Positions 8,829 through 17,021 of a stretch of DNA of 64,000 nt are shown piece after piece. The notes under the pieces were generated by a model that made no database searches, was not told the DNA's origin, and saw only the letters and a list, made by a program, of their open reading frames with translations. The number at the start of each line of letters is the position of its first letter. Within the stretch, counting starts at the first letter, position 1. The stretch is from Nonomuraea deserti (lineage in GTDB: Bacteria > Actinomycetota > Actinomycetes > Streptosporangiales > Streptosporangiaceae), in assembly GCF_004348685.1 (NCBI RefSeq), contig NZ_SMKO01000006.1:1-64000 (forward strand), given 5' to 3'. Position numbers and translations under genes: made by a program.

Positions 8829-9427
8829 GCAGGCAGATCAAGGTCGAAGCAGCCGAGATCGCGACCCTTCGCGTCGCTGCGGGAGAAACTCTGCGTGTGG
8901 TCAACTCGCTCGGCGGGCAGGTCGTCGACGCATGGTTCTTCGCCGCGGACGACTGGACCGAGCACGTTTGCATGAGCCACTCCCGTGCGGCTCTGCGAAC
9001 CATCCGTCCGGTGGTGGGCAGTGCCTTCGTCACCTGCCGGCGGGTTCCGCTGATCACGATGGCCGCCGATACGTCGCCCGGTGTCCATGACATGACCATG
9101 CCCCCATGCGACCGATGGCGTTATCAGCAGCTCGATGCTCCGGGCCATCGCAACTGCGCTGACAATCTGAGGTCGGCTCTGCACGCGGCAGGACATGCAG
9201 CTGGCGTCATGCTGCCCGACCCTCTGAATCTGTTCCAGAACTCTCCCGTCGCCCCCGATGGAACCATAACCTTCCGGGAATCGTCCGCGCCGGCCGGCTC
9301 CTATGTCGATCTGCGGGCGGACAGAGATCTCATCGCATTCCTGTCCGTGTGTCCGATGGACATCATGCCGATCAATGGCGGGAGTCCTCGGGAGATCGCG
9401 GCCGTCGTCCTCGACGGGGTGACATGA
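8825..9427 (+). CDS. DUF1989 (urea-carboxylase-associated) family protein
   Basis: 200 residues from an ATG overlapping the previous stop, with GGAGGG upstream. The start is AAEIATLRVAAGETLRVVN, and the conserved core HDMTMPPCDRWRYQQL then GHRNCADNL carries the His and Cys residues typical of DUF1989. Members occur beside urea carboxylase and in amino-acid utilisation operons; no enzymatic activity is firmly established. Its place between a deacylase and an amidase implies a role in the same catabolic route, perhaps as a metal-dependent accessory enzyme. Confidence 0.85.
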   Translation: MSRQIKVEAAEIATLRVAAGETLRVVNSLGGQVVDAWFFAADDWTEHVCMSHSRAALRTIRPVVGSAFVTCRRVPLITMAADTSPGVHDMTMPPCDRWRYQQLDAPGHRNCADNLRSALHAAGHAAGVMLPDPLNLFQNSPVAPDGTITFRESSAPAGSYVDLRADRDLIAFLSVCPMDIMPINGGSPREIAAVVLDGVT

Positions 9428-10804
9428 ATGTCAACGTCACTGCCTGATCTGACTCTGGAAGAGACCAGAGCCGCTCTCCGCCGGGGAGAGGTTTCTCCTC
9501 GAGAGGTGGCCGCCGGCTACTTGGAGGCGATCAACCGCTGGGAACCGGCGCTGAGCTCCTTCCGGTCCGTCAGCGAGGACCTGGTTCACCAGGTCTCTCG
9601 ACTGGTGGAGGACGAGATCCAGAAAGGCGTTCCCAGGCCATTGGCAGGAATCGGGGTGAGCGTCAAGGACAATATCGACGTCGCCGGACTGCACACCACG
9701 GCCGGATCATCGTGGCTGAACGAGCAGGCCGCCGACAACGCCGAATGCTGGCGTCGCGTGGAGCTGTCGGGAGCGGTGCATATCGGGAAGACCAACCTGC
9801 ACGAATTCGCCTACGGCGCCACCAACGTCAATCACAAGGCCCAGACCACGCGCAATCCCTGGGATCGTCGCCACATCTGTGGCGGATCCAGCGGCGGAAG
9901 CGCTGTGTCAGTGGCCACCGGTTCCTGCAGCGCGTCACTCGGAACCGACACCGGAGGATCCGTACGCATACCCGCGGCCCTCACCGGCGTCACAGGCTTC
10001 AAGCCGACCTTGGGCCGTATACCCACCTCACAGGTTTTTCCGCTCAGTCCCTCCTGCGACACCATCGGCGTACTCAGCCGCACGGCCACCGGCTGCGCTC
10101 ACATCTTCCGGAGTCTGGTCCTGGACGACCCGATCGAACCGGACAGCCCTTTGCGGCCGTCATTGCGCGGGGCTCGTCTGGGCGTGGTGATGTCACATGT
10201 CTCCCGGTCATCCCCGGCTGTCGGCGATGTCTTCCGCCGCGCGCTCGACGTTGTCGAAGGGCTGGGCGCGACGGTGGAGCCCTTCGAGCTTCTCCACGAA
10301 GAGGAGTCTTGTCTCACCACCCGCACGATCGTCGCGTTCGAAGCAGCTCAGGTGCATCGCCGCTGGCTGCGGGACCGTCGTGAAGACTATGGAGACGATG
10401 TAAGGGCACGTCTGGAGGCCGGGCTCGCGGTCTCCAGCCGGCGGTACCGCGTGGCCAGGGAGGAGCGCAGAGAGCTCGCGGCGAAGATGCTGGAGAGCCA
10501 GCGCCGGTTCGATGCCGTCATCGGTCCGACGGTCCCCATCACCGCTCCCAGGGTTGAGGACTGCACCCCTGCGCGAGCGGCCGACATGCAGGCCGCATTG
10601 CTGGCGAACACCTACTGCTTCAACGTCACCGGCCAGCCGGCGATCTCGGTTCCCTGCGGAATGGCGAACGATGGTCTGCCGGTAGGGCTCCAGATGGCAG
10701 CCGCCCCGGGCCGGGATGGCGAGGTCCTCAGCATCGCCAGGGCGCTGCAGGAGGCAACCGAATGGCACCGTCGTCGCCCGTCATTGGAAGGGCTGAGGCA
10801 ATGA
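9428..10804 (+). CDS. amidase-signature family amidohydrolase
   Basis: 458 residues, normal for the family. The catalytic triad is visible: Lys80 in SVKDNID, cis-Ser155 in GGSSGGS and nucleophile Ser178 in GTDTGGSVRIPA. It begins directly after the DUF1989 stop and its stop overlaps the next ATG. Such enzymes hydrolyse amides, carbamoyl or allophanate groups and occasionally esters. In this operon it may release ammonia or open an amide or peptide bond of the imported compound. The substrate cannot be read from the sequence. Confidence 0.9.
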   Translation: MSTSLPDLTLEETRAALRRGEVSPREVAAGYLEAINRWEPALSSFRSVSEDLVHQVSRLVEDEIQKGVPRPLAGIGVSVKDNIDVAGLHTTAGSSWLNEQAADNAECWRRVELSGAVHIGKTNLHEFAYGATNVNHKAQTTRNPWDRRHICGGSSGGSAVSVATGSCSASLGTDTGGSVRIPAALTGVTGFKPTLGRIPTSQVFPLSPSCDTIGVLSRTATGCAHIFRSLVLDDPIEPDSPLRPSLRGARLGVVMSHVSRSSPAVGDVFRRALDVVEGLGATVEPFELLHEEESCLTTRTIVAFEAAQVHRRWLRDRREDYGDDVRARLEAGLAVSSRRYRVAREERRELAAKMLESQRRFDAVIGPTVPITAPRVEDCTPARAADMQAALLANTYCFNVTGQPAISVPCGMANDGLPVGLQMAAAPGRDGEVLSIARALQEATEWHRRRPSLEGLRQ

Positions 10805-13125
10805 ACGCCAACGCAGGCCGACCGAGCAGCTCGCACTGGGGCGCCTTCCGGGCACAGCTGGACGACGACGCCCTCACCGTCACCCCGCATGAGCTGGATG
10901 CGCACCCGTCCCCTCTTCTGGGCAACATGAGTGAGGCGCATGACCATCCGGCGAGGGTCCTGCACCCCATGGTGCGACGGGGGTGGCTGGAGGGCGGACC
11001 AGGAGCCGGCAGCGCACGGGGAAACGACGAGTTCGTTCGCGTGGACTGGCCCGACCTCACCGCGATTCTGGCGACCGAACTGGAACGCGTCATCACCACG
11101 TACGGCAACGCCGCCATCTTCGGCGGTTCCTACGGGTGGGGAAGCGCGGGGCGATTCCACCATCCGCAGAGCCAGGTGCATCGTTTCCTCAACACCATCG
11201 GTGGTTACACCGGTTCGGTCAACACCTACAGCACCGGCGCATCGAGCGTGATCCTGCCCCATGTTCTCGGTCCGGACGTCGACGCCGTCCATGGCCTGAC
11301 CAGCTGGTCAGTCCTAGCCGAGCACACCACAATGATCTTGGCCTTCGGCGGGTTGCCGGCCAAGAACATGCAGGTCGCCCCTGGTGGAATCACCAGGCAT
11401 CGCAGCGAGGCCTCCCTCCGGCGGATCGTCGACAACGGCACCACGATCGTCGTGGTGAGTCCGATGAGGACGGACTGCCCGGACGGGCCTGACGTCCGCT
11501 GGTGTCCGATCAATCCCGGCACGGATGTGGCGATGATGCTCGCGCTCGCCTGGGTGCTGATCACGGGTCAGCTGCACGACGCCGAGTTCCTCAACACGCG
11601 TTGCACCGGATACGAGCAGCTTGAGGCCTACATCCTCGGACACACGGACGGTGTGCCCAAGAATCCCCATTGGGCCGAGGAGATCACCGGGGTCGCATCC
11701 AGCGACATCTACGCTCTGGCCACGCAGATGGCGGCGAACCGTACCTTCGTCTCCGTCACCTGGTCACTCCAACGTGCCGAACATGGGGAACAACCGCCTT
11801 GGGCGGCCATCGCGTTGGCGGCCGTCCTCGGTCAGATCGGCACCCCAGGAGGCGGCTTCGGGCACGGTTACGGATCCATGGGGGACGTGGGTGTTCCCAG
11901 ACTGCCAGGCCCGCTGCCAACGCTTCCGCAGGGAGACAACCCCGTCGACGCCTTCATCCCCGTGGCGCGCATCTCCGACATGCTTCTCCACCCGGGTGCG
12001 CCCTTCGAGTACAACGGCGGCACCTACCACTACCCGCATGCACGACTCGTGTACTGGTGCGGAGGTAACCCGTTCCACCATCACCAGCACATCAGCCGGC
12101 TGCGCCGAGCAATGGCGACACCGGACACGGTGGTGGTGCACGAGCCGTACTGGACTGCGACTGCGAAACACGCCGACATCGTCGTTCCTTCGGCCACGTT
12201 CCTGGAGCGCTCCGACATCGGCGCCTCACGCAGCGACCCCTGTCTCATCGCCATGCATCAGGTATGTGACCCTCCCGGCGACGTGAGAACCGACTACGAG
12301 ACGTTCGCTGAGCTGGCGGATGCGCTGGGAGCCGGCTGCTTCTTCACCGAGGGCAACTCCGAACGCAAGTGGCTGCACCAGATGTACGAGGTCTGGCGGA
12401 GCCAGTCCTCGATCCACGGCGCCGATCTCCCGTCGTTCGAAGACTTCTGGTCCGCCGGGCACGTGGAACTGCCGGGCGGCCCGGACGATCACATCATGCT
12501 GTACGACTTCGTACGGGATCCGGAGAACGCGCCGCTCAGGACGCCCAGCGGGCGCATCGAGCTCACCTCGGCGACCATCGCCTCGTTCTCTTATGACGAC
12601 TGTCCGGGTCATCCCAGCTGGCTGCCGCCGACCTCCGGCACCACCGCCGCGTATCCGCTCGTCCTGGTGACATCGCAACCGGCGCACCGACTCCACAGCC
12701 AGCTGGACATGGGCATCACGAGCCGGCGAAGCAAGATCGATGGACGAGAACCGCTGCTGATGCATCCGAACGACGCGACCGCACGCGGGATCACGCCCGG
12801 CTGCGTCGTGCTCATCACCAGCGAGCAGGGAAGTTGCCTTGCCGGAGCCGTCCTCACCACCGACATCAAACCGGGCTGTGTGCGGCTGTCCACGGGCGCG
12901 TGGTACGACCCGCTGAACCCTCAAGATGTCGATTCCCCATGCAGCCACGGGAACGTGAACACCCTGACCAGGGATCGCGGCACGTCCCGACTCGCACAGG
13001 GCTGCACCGGGCAGCTGGTGGGTGTCGAAGTGCGCCTTCACCAGGGACGAGTCCCAGCCATGCGCGCACATCGTCCTCCCTCCGGGGCACGCGGCCACGC
13101 CCACCTCGAAACTCCTCCCCTGTGA
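10801..13125 (+). CDS. molybdopterin oxidoreductase, BisC/TorA/DMSO reductase type, cytoplasmic
   Basis: 774 residues. It lacks the N-terminal iron-sulfur Cys motif and any Tat signal, which places it with cytoplasmic S- or N-oxide reductases such as biotin sulfoxide reductase. Family marks are YGWGSAGRFHHPQSQ, HRFLNTIGGYTGS and YSTGASSVILPHVLG, where Ser144 should be the molybdenum ligand as in DMSO reductase. The C-terminal molybdopterin-dinucleotide domain includes LVLVTSQPAHRLHSQ. The start was taken at ATG 10801, which overlaps the amidase stop and follows GGAAGGG. The in-frame extension to 10762 is inside the amidase. Likely role: reduction of a sulfoxide form of the substrate; the electron donor is not encoded nearby. 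Confidence 0.9.
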   Translation: MNANAGRPSSSHWGAFRAQLDDDALTVTPHELDAHPSPLLGNMSEAHDHPARVLHPMVRRGWLEGGPGAGSARGNDEFVRVDWPDLTAILATELERVITTYGNAAIFGGSYGWGSAGRFHHPQSQVHRFLNTIGGYTGSVNTYSTGASSVILPHVLGPDVDAVHGLTSWSVLAEHTTMILAFGGLPAKNMQVAPGGITRHRSEASLRRIVDNGTTIVVVSPMRTDCPDGPDVRWCPINPGTDVAMMLALAWVLITGQLHDAEFLNTRCTGYEQLEAYILGHTDGVPKNPHWAEEITGVASSDIYALATQMAANRTFVSVTWSLQRAEHGEQPPWAAIALAAVLGQIGTPGGGFGHGYGSMGDVGVPRLPGPLPTLPQGDNPVDAFIPVARISDMLLHPGAPFEYNGGTYHYPHARLVYWCGGNPFHHHQHISRLRRAMATPDTVVVHEPYWTATAKHADIVVPSATFLERSDIGASRSDPCLIAMHQVCDPPGDVRTDYETFAELADALGAGCFFTEGNSERKWLHQMYEVWRSQSSIHGADLPSFEDFWSAGHVELPGGPDDHIMLYDFVRDPENAPLRTPSGRIELTSATIASFSYDDCPGHPSWLPPTSGTTAAYPLVLVTSQPAHRLHSQLDMGITSRRSKIDGREPLLMHPNDATARGITPGCVVLITSEQGSCLAGAVLTTDIKPGCVRLSTGAWYDPLNPQDVDSPCSHGNVNTLTRDRGTSRLAQGCTGQLVGVEVRLHQGRVPAMRAHRPPSGARGHAHLETPPL

Positions 13126-13139
13126 AAGGCAGGTGCCTC

Positions 13140-14792
13140 ATGACGTCCGAGAATCACGCATCCTTCATCGAGTTCGGCGAGATCGAGCGGTGGCGCGACG
13201 CAGGAACCGCTCATGCGCTCCTGGACGTACGCGAACGAGGCGAATACGCGCTCGGCCAGATACCGGGCAGCTGTCCCCTCCCCCGCGGTCTCATCGAGAT
13301 CTGCCTGGAACAGCTGGTGCCCTGGAAGAACATTCCCCTGGTCCTCTACTCGAACACAGGTCATCGAAGCGGCCTGGCGGCACAGACCTGCCGGGAGCTG
13401 GGATATCAGGACGTCAGGGTTCTTGCCGGCGGGATGAATCGCTGGGCCGAGGAGGGCCGTGCGCCGGTCTACGGCGTCAACGTCATCGGCAAGACGTTCG
13501 GGGAGAGGCTCTCGGTCACCGACCAGGTGCAGCAGCTCGACCCCGACGAGATCGCCGACCTCGCCGCCGGCTCGCAAGCGTTCATCTTCGACGCCCGTAC
13601 GGCGAGCGAGTACGCCAAGGGACACATTCCAGGGGCGTTTCACGTCCCAGGCGGCGAGCTGGTCCCCACCCTGTACAACTCCGGCATCGACGGGCTGGGC
13701 AGTGACCACCCCATCGTCGTTCACTGCGCTGGACGCACCCGGAGCATCGTCGGCGCCTACCTTCTGAAGCGGGCCGGATTCAGCAAGGTTTTCGCGCTTC
13801 GCAACGGGACGATGGCGTGGGTGATGTCAGGTCGCGAGCTCTCGGTTGAGGCGAGCCCCTGGAACTCACCGATGATCACCGAGGACGGGCCGGCACGAGC
13901 AGCAGCGTTCGCGGCAGATTTCGTCCACGACACGCAGGCCTTCCCCATACAGGCCGCTGAGGTCAGGACGAGCGTAGAGCGTGGTGAGGCCTGCTACATC
14001 ATCGATGTACGCCTGGCGGAGGAGTACGTCGCCGGGCATGTCCCGGGCGCGGTTTCCTGTCCGGCCGGCCAGCTCGCCAACGCGGTCGACGAACACATCG
14101 GTGTCCGTGACGCCCTCCTCGTGTGCTACTCGAATGACGAAACACGGGCCAGGATCGGGGCAGGACTGCTGTCGCGTATCGGATACCGCCGAGTCGCGTG
14201 GCTCGCCGGCGGTCTCGAGGAGTGGTCCCGTGACGGTGGCGCGGTCGTCGCCGGCCATCCGCAGGCCTACCTCGATGACCTCAGCTTCTCCCGACCGGAC
14301 ATACGCACGATCGATGCCGATCGGCTGCAGGCCCAGCTGCTGCGATGCAGCAGAGTGCTGGTCGATGTAAGGCGAAGCAGCGAATACGCGCTGAGTCACG
14401 TCCCCGGCTCCGTGTGGGTTCCCCGAGGCGATCTGGAACGCCGCATCGGAGCCTACGCGGCTCCCGGCACTCCCCTGGCGGTCGCCTCCGACCGGGAGCT
14501 CCGCTCCACGCTTGCGGCCAGAACGCTGCTGGGCATGGGTTACCAGGACGTCGTGGTCCTCGAAGGGGGCGTCAACCGGTGGGCCGCGGCCGGCAACCCG
14601 GTCGAAGAAGGGCTCGACGGCGCCGACGTGTCGCTGGCCGAGGCCAAGGAAGACGCGGAACTCGTCGCCCGGCGACCCAAGCTGCTCGAGCGCAGCCGCG
14701 AGGACATGGTGCGTTACCTCGATTGGGAGGAACGCCTCGGTGCGGAGCTCATGTCCACCACCGAGTCCTCGACCGGAAAGGACTCACCGTGA
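13140..14792 (+). CDS. four-domain rhodanese-like sulfurtransferase, one active-site Cys
   Basis: 550 residues with four rhodanese repeats, beginning near residues 10, 135, 270 and 390. Each has the D[VA]R..EYA..H[IV]PG signature (LLDVRERGEYALG, IFDARTASEYAKGHIPG, IIDVRLAEEYVAGHVPG, LVDVRRSSEYALSHVPG). In the active loop only domain 2 keeps Cys (Cys196 in HCAGRTRS). The equivalent position appears as Ser in domains 1 (YSNTGHRS), 3 (YSNDETRA) and 4 (ASDRELRS). The start is the ATG 14 bases after the molybdoenzyme stop, with AAAGGCAGG upstream. It probably accepts sulfane sulfur or thiosulfate released in the pathway; the other domains may be scaffolds. Confidence 0.87.
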   Translation: MTSENHASFIEFGEIERWRDAGTAHALLDVRERGEYALGQIPGSCPLPRGLIEICLEQLVPWKNIPLVLYSNTGHRSGLAAQTCRELGYQDVRVLAGGMNRWAEEGRAPVYGVNVIGKTFGERLSVTDQVQQLDPDEIADLAAGSQAFIFDARTASEYAKGHIPGAFHVPGGELVPTLYNSGIDGLGSDHPIVVHCAGRTRSIVGAYLLKRAGFSKVFALRNGTMAWVMSGRELSVEASPWNSPMITEDGPARAAAFAADFVHDTQAFPIQAAEVRTSVERGEACYIIDVRLAEEYVAGHVPGAVSCPAGQLANAVDEHIGVRDALLVCYSNDETRARIGAGLLSRIGYRRVAWLAGGLEEWSRDGGAVVAGHPQAYLDDLSFSRPDIRTIDADRLQAQLLRCSRVLVDVRRSSEYALSHVPGSVWVPRGDLERRIGAYAAPGTPLAVASDRELRSTLAARTLLGMGYQDVVVLEGGVNRWAAAGNPVEEGLDGADVSLAEAKEDAELVARRPKLLERSREDMVRYLDWEERLGAELMSTTESSTGKDSP

Positions 14793-16063
14793 ACGCACCA
14801 GCGAGATTTCGCGGAATCGGGGAGATCATGGCTGAGGCGTTGCCCCTCACGGAGATGCAACTCCGCGCCCAGATAAGCAAGAAGTGGCACACCTATCCCC
14901 CGGACGTGCTTCCGATGTGGCTGGCTGACATGGATTTCCAGCCCGCGGCGGCCATCAGGTCCGTCGTGCTGGAGGCCGCCGAATCCGCGCAGTTCACCTA
15001 TCCCCTTGATGCCGAGCACCGCGGTGTCGCGCAGACGTTCGCGGCTCGTATGCGCGCCCGCTTCGGCTGGGAGGCCGGCGCCGACCAGGTGGCGGTGATC
15101 GCGGACCTGGTGCAGGGCCTGACGACTTCGGTGCTGGCCTTCAGTGAACCAGAGGATGGCGTTATCGTCTTCAGCCCCATCTATCCCCCCTTCATGCGAA
15201 GCATCAGGGTGAGCGGCCGGAAAGTCGTCGATGTGCCGCTGCTGGAGGAGACCGACGGCTTCGTCATCGATTTCGATCTGCTCGAACAGCAAGCCGCCCG
15301 CCCCGACGTCACCCTCATGCTGCTCTGCAATCCTCATAATCCGACGGGCCGGGTGTTCACCGACATCGAGCTTCGCCGGGTGTCCGACATCGCAGCCGAA
15401 CACGGGATCGTGGTGGTGTCCGATGAAGTGCACGCCGACCTGGTGTACGCTCCGCATCGCCATACGGTGTTCGCAACGGTTTCCGCGGCTCCCACCGTAA
15501 CCCTGCAATCGGCCACGAAATCGTTCAACATCGCCGGTTTGCGATGCGGCGTCATGCACTTCGGTTCCGAACCTCTGCATCGTCGATTCCTCGACGTGTT
15601 TCCCGACCGGGCTCTGGGCCGGGTGTCAGGGCTCGCCGCGGCCGCGACGGTGGCCGCCTGGAGCGGAGGGGACGAGTGGCTGGGCGACGCGCTGGAAACG
15701 CTCGAGGCAAACCGCCGGCAGGTCTTCCAATGGGTCTCGGACCAACATCCGAATGTTCGCGCACACGTCCCTGAAGGCACCTACTTCGCCTGGCTGCACT
15801 TCACCCGGATCCCGGCAGGCGTGAGTACGGCCCACGATTTCCTGCTGCAGTCCGCCCGCGTCGCTCTCCAGGCAGGACAGGACTTCGGTGTTCCCTACAC
15901 GTCGTGGGCACGGCTGAACTTCGCCACCTCACCTCGCATCTTGCGCAAGGCGCTCAATCGTATGACAGCAGCACTGCCGAATCCTCTCACCGGGCATGCG
16001 CGAAGTTCGCAGCCAGGCCCGCCCGACAACGGAACACCACAACGCGAAGCGAGGACATCATGA
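14789..16063 (+). CDS. PLP-dependent C-S lyase, MalY/PatB (cystathionine beta-lyase) type
   Basis: 424 residues of aminotransferase fold class I. The MalY/PatB opening is seen in LPMWLADMDFQPAAAI. Further marks are CNPHNPTGRVF, VVSDEVHADL and the Schiff-base Lys244 in SATKSFNIAG; ARLNFATS holds the carboxylate-binding Arg. The GTG start overlaps the rhodanese stop and has GGAAAGG upstream. These enzymes split cystathionine and cysteine S-conjugates into pyruvate, ammonia and a thiol. Here that would deliver the thiol to the dioxygenase encoded next. Confidence 0.9.
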   Translation: MNAPARFRGIGEIMAEALPLTEMQLRAQISKKWHTYPPDVLPMWLADMDFQPAAAIRSVVLEAAESAQFTYPLDAEHRGVAQTFAARMRARFGWEAGADQVAVIADLVQGLTTSVLAFSEPEDGVIVFSPIYPPFMRSIRVSGRKVVDVPLLEETDGFVIDFDLLEQQAARPDVTLMLLCNPHNPTGRVFTDIELRRVSDIAAEHGIVVVSDEVHADLVYAPHRHTVFATVSAAPTVTLQSATKSFNIAGLRCGVMHFGSEPLHRRFLDVFPDRALGRVSGLAAAATVAAWSGGDEWLGDALETLEANRRQVFQWVSDQHPNVRAHVPEGTYFAWLHFTRIPAGVSTAHDFLLQSARVALQAGQDFGVPYTSWARLNFATSPRILRKALNRMTAALPNPLTGHARSSQPGPPDNGTPQREARTS

Positions 16064-16608
16064 AGCCCCTGCAACAGTTCATCCATGATCTGCGAGACCT
16101 CACCACGGCGGAGCAGCGGTTGCCTGACGACGCCCTGGCCACCACGGTGGGCGCTCTGCTGGAGGAACTCGTCGCACGACCGGATCCCATCCCCGCGGAG
16201 TTCACCGTGAGGTCGGCGCTGCACGGGGGACGCGGTCGTTACATCCTGCATCGTTCACCCACCTTCACGATCAGTTCGATCGTGTGGGCCCCGGGAGAGG
16301 TCGCACCTCCTCATACGCACGAAACGTGGGGAGCCATCGGGGTGATCTCCAACCGGATCGAGGAACGGCGCTACGAGCTGCATGACGACGACACCGTGCG
16401 TCCCGTCGAAAACTACCGGCACGACCACGGAGCCGTCTCCCTCCTGATCCCCGATGACGACATTCATTCGATGCACAACCTGACCGACACCGACACCGTC
16501 GAGATCCATGTGTACGGCAAGGATCTGACCGGCTTGGTCCGCAGGCGCTGGACTGTGGAAGGGCGGGATATGCGGGAATTCTCGAGCGGGAAATACATGA
16601 ACTGCTGA
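16060..16608 (+). CDS. cysteine-dioxygenase-type thiol dioxygenase (cupin)
   Basis: 182 residues. The iron-binding cupin motif gives His85 and His87 in PPHTHETWG and a third His in DDIHSMHN (His136 by alignment with the usual HRVxN). HVYGKDL near the end is also typical. It overlaps the C-S lyase stop (ATGA). Family members oxidise cysteine, 3-mercaptopropionate or other thiols to sulfinates with O2. The sequence cannot tell which thiol is used. It is the last gene before a strong hairpin. Confidence 0.88.
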   Translation: MKPLQQFIHDLRDLTTAEQRLPDDALATTVGALLEELVARPDPIPAEFTVRSALHGGRGRYILHRSPTFTISSIVWAPGEVAPPHTHETWGAIGVISNRIEERRYELHDDDTVRPVENYRHDHGAVSLLIPDDDIHSMHNLTDTDTVEIHVYGKDLTGLVRRRWTVEGRDMREFSSGKYMNC

Positions 16609-16688
16609 GAGACCGCACCCACTCCCTCGTCCGAAGCCGGCATCGCCGGCCCGGTCGTCCGCGGGGTCCGGCACAGCGCCGTCGAACG

Positions 16689-16714
16689 CGCTGACGTCCC
16701 TCCGGACGTCAGCG
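16689..16714 (+). terminator. hairpin terminator of the liv/sulfur operon
   Basis: A perfect 11-bp stem, CGCTGACGTCC paired with GGACGTCAGCG, has a four-base loop (CTCC) about 80 bases after the dioxygenase stop. There is no T-run, as is common in actinobacteria. Confidence 0.7.
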
Positions 16715-17021
16715 GTCACGGACATGACCACCTCTTTACCAGTATGGGAGATCAAATGTCCGACTTATCAACCGATCAATAGATTTGACCCTATAGCTTC
16801 CTGTCAATGGGGGGTGCGACACGGTGCCGGGCGGTCGACGGCGGGCAAGGCCATGACCGTGGCCGCACGGCGAGAACCGCATGCCGCGAGCCAGGTGTTT
16901 AGCATCCGTGCAGCGGTGTACTTACCCGATGTGACACCAGGTCGGACGGTCTCATAGCTTGCGTGTTGCGGGCGGTCCCACCGTGGTGACCGCTGGGGAT
17001 CGAGGCCAGCGCGAGGCGCTC
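16715..17021. other. intergenic stretch before the LuxR-type regulator
   Basis: No convincing gene. Positions 16735-16800 are notably AT-rich for this genome, with imperfect inverted ATCAAAT/ATTTGAC elements around 16750-16790, suggesting a promoter or operator for the regulator downstream. Confidence 0.35.

Noticed and set aside
12834-13139. N-terminal extension of the rhodanese frame
   Set aside because: Overlaps the molybdoenzyme gene by almost 300 bases and has no rhodanese similarity; ATG 13140 has a ribosome site.
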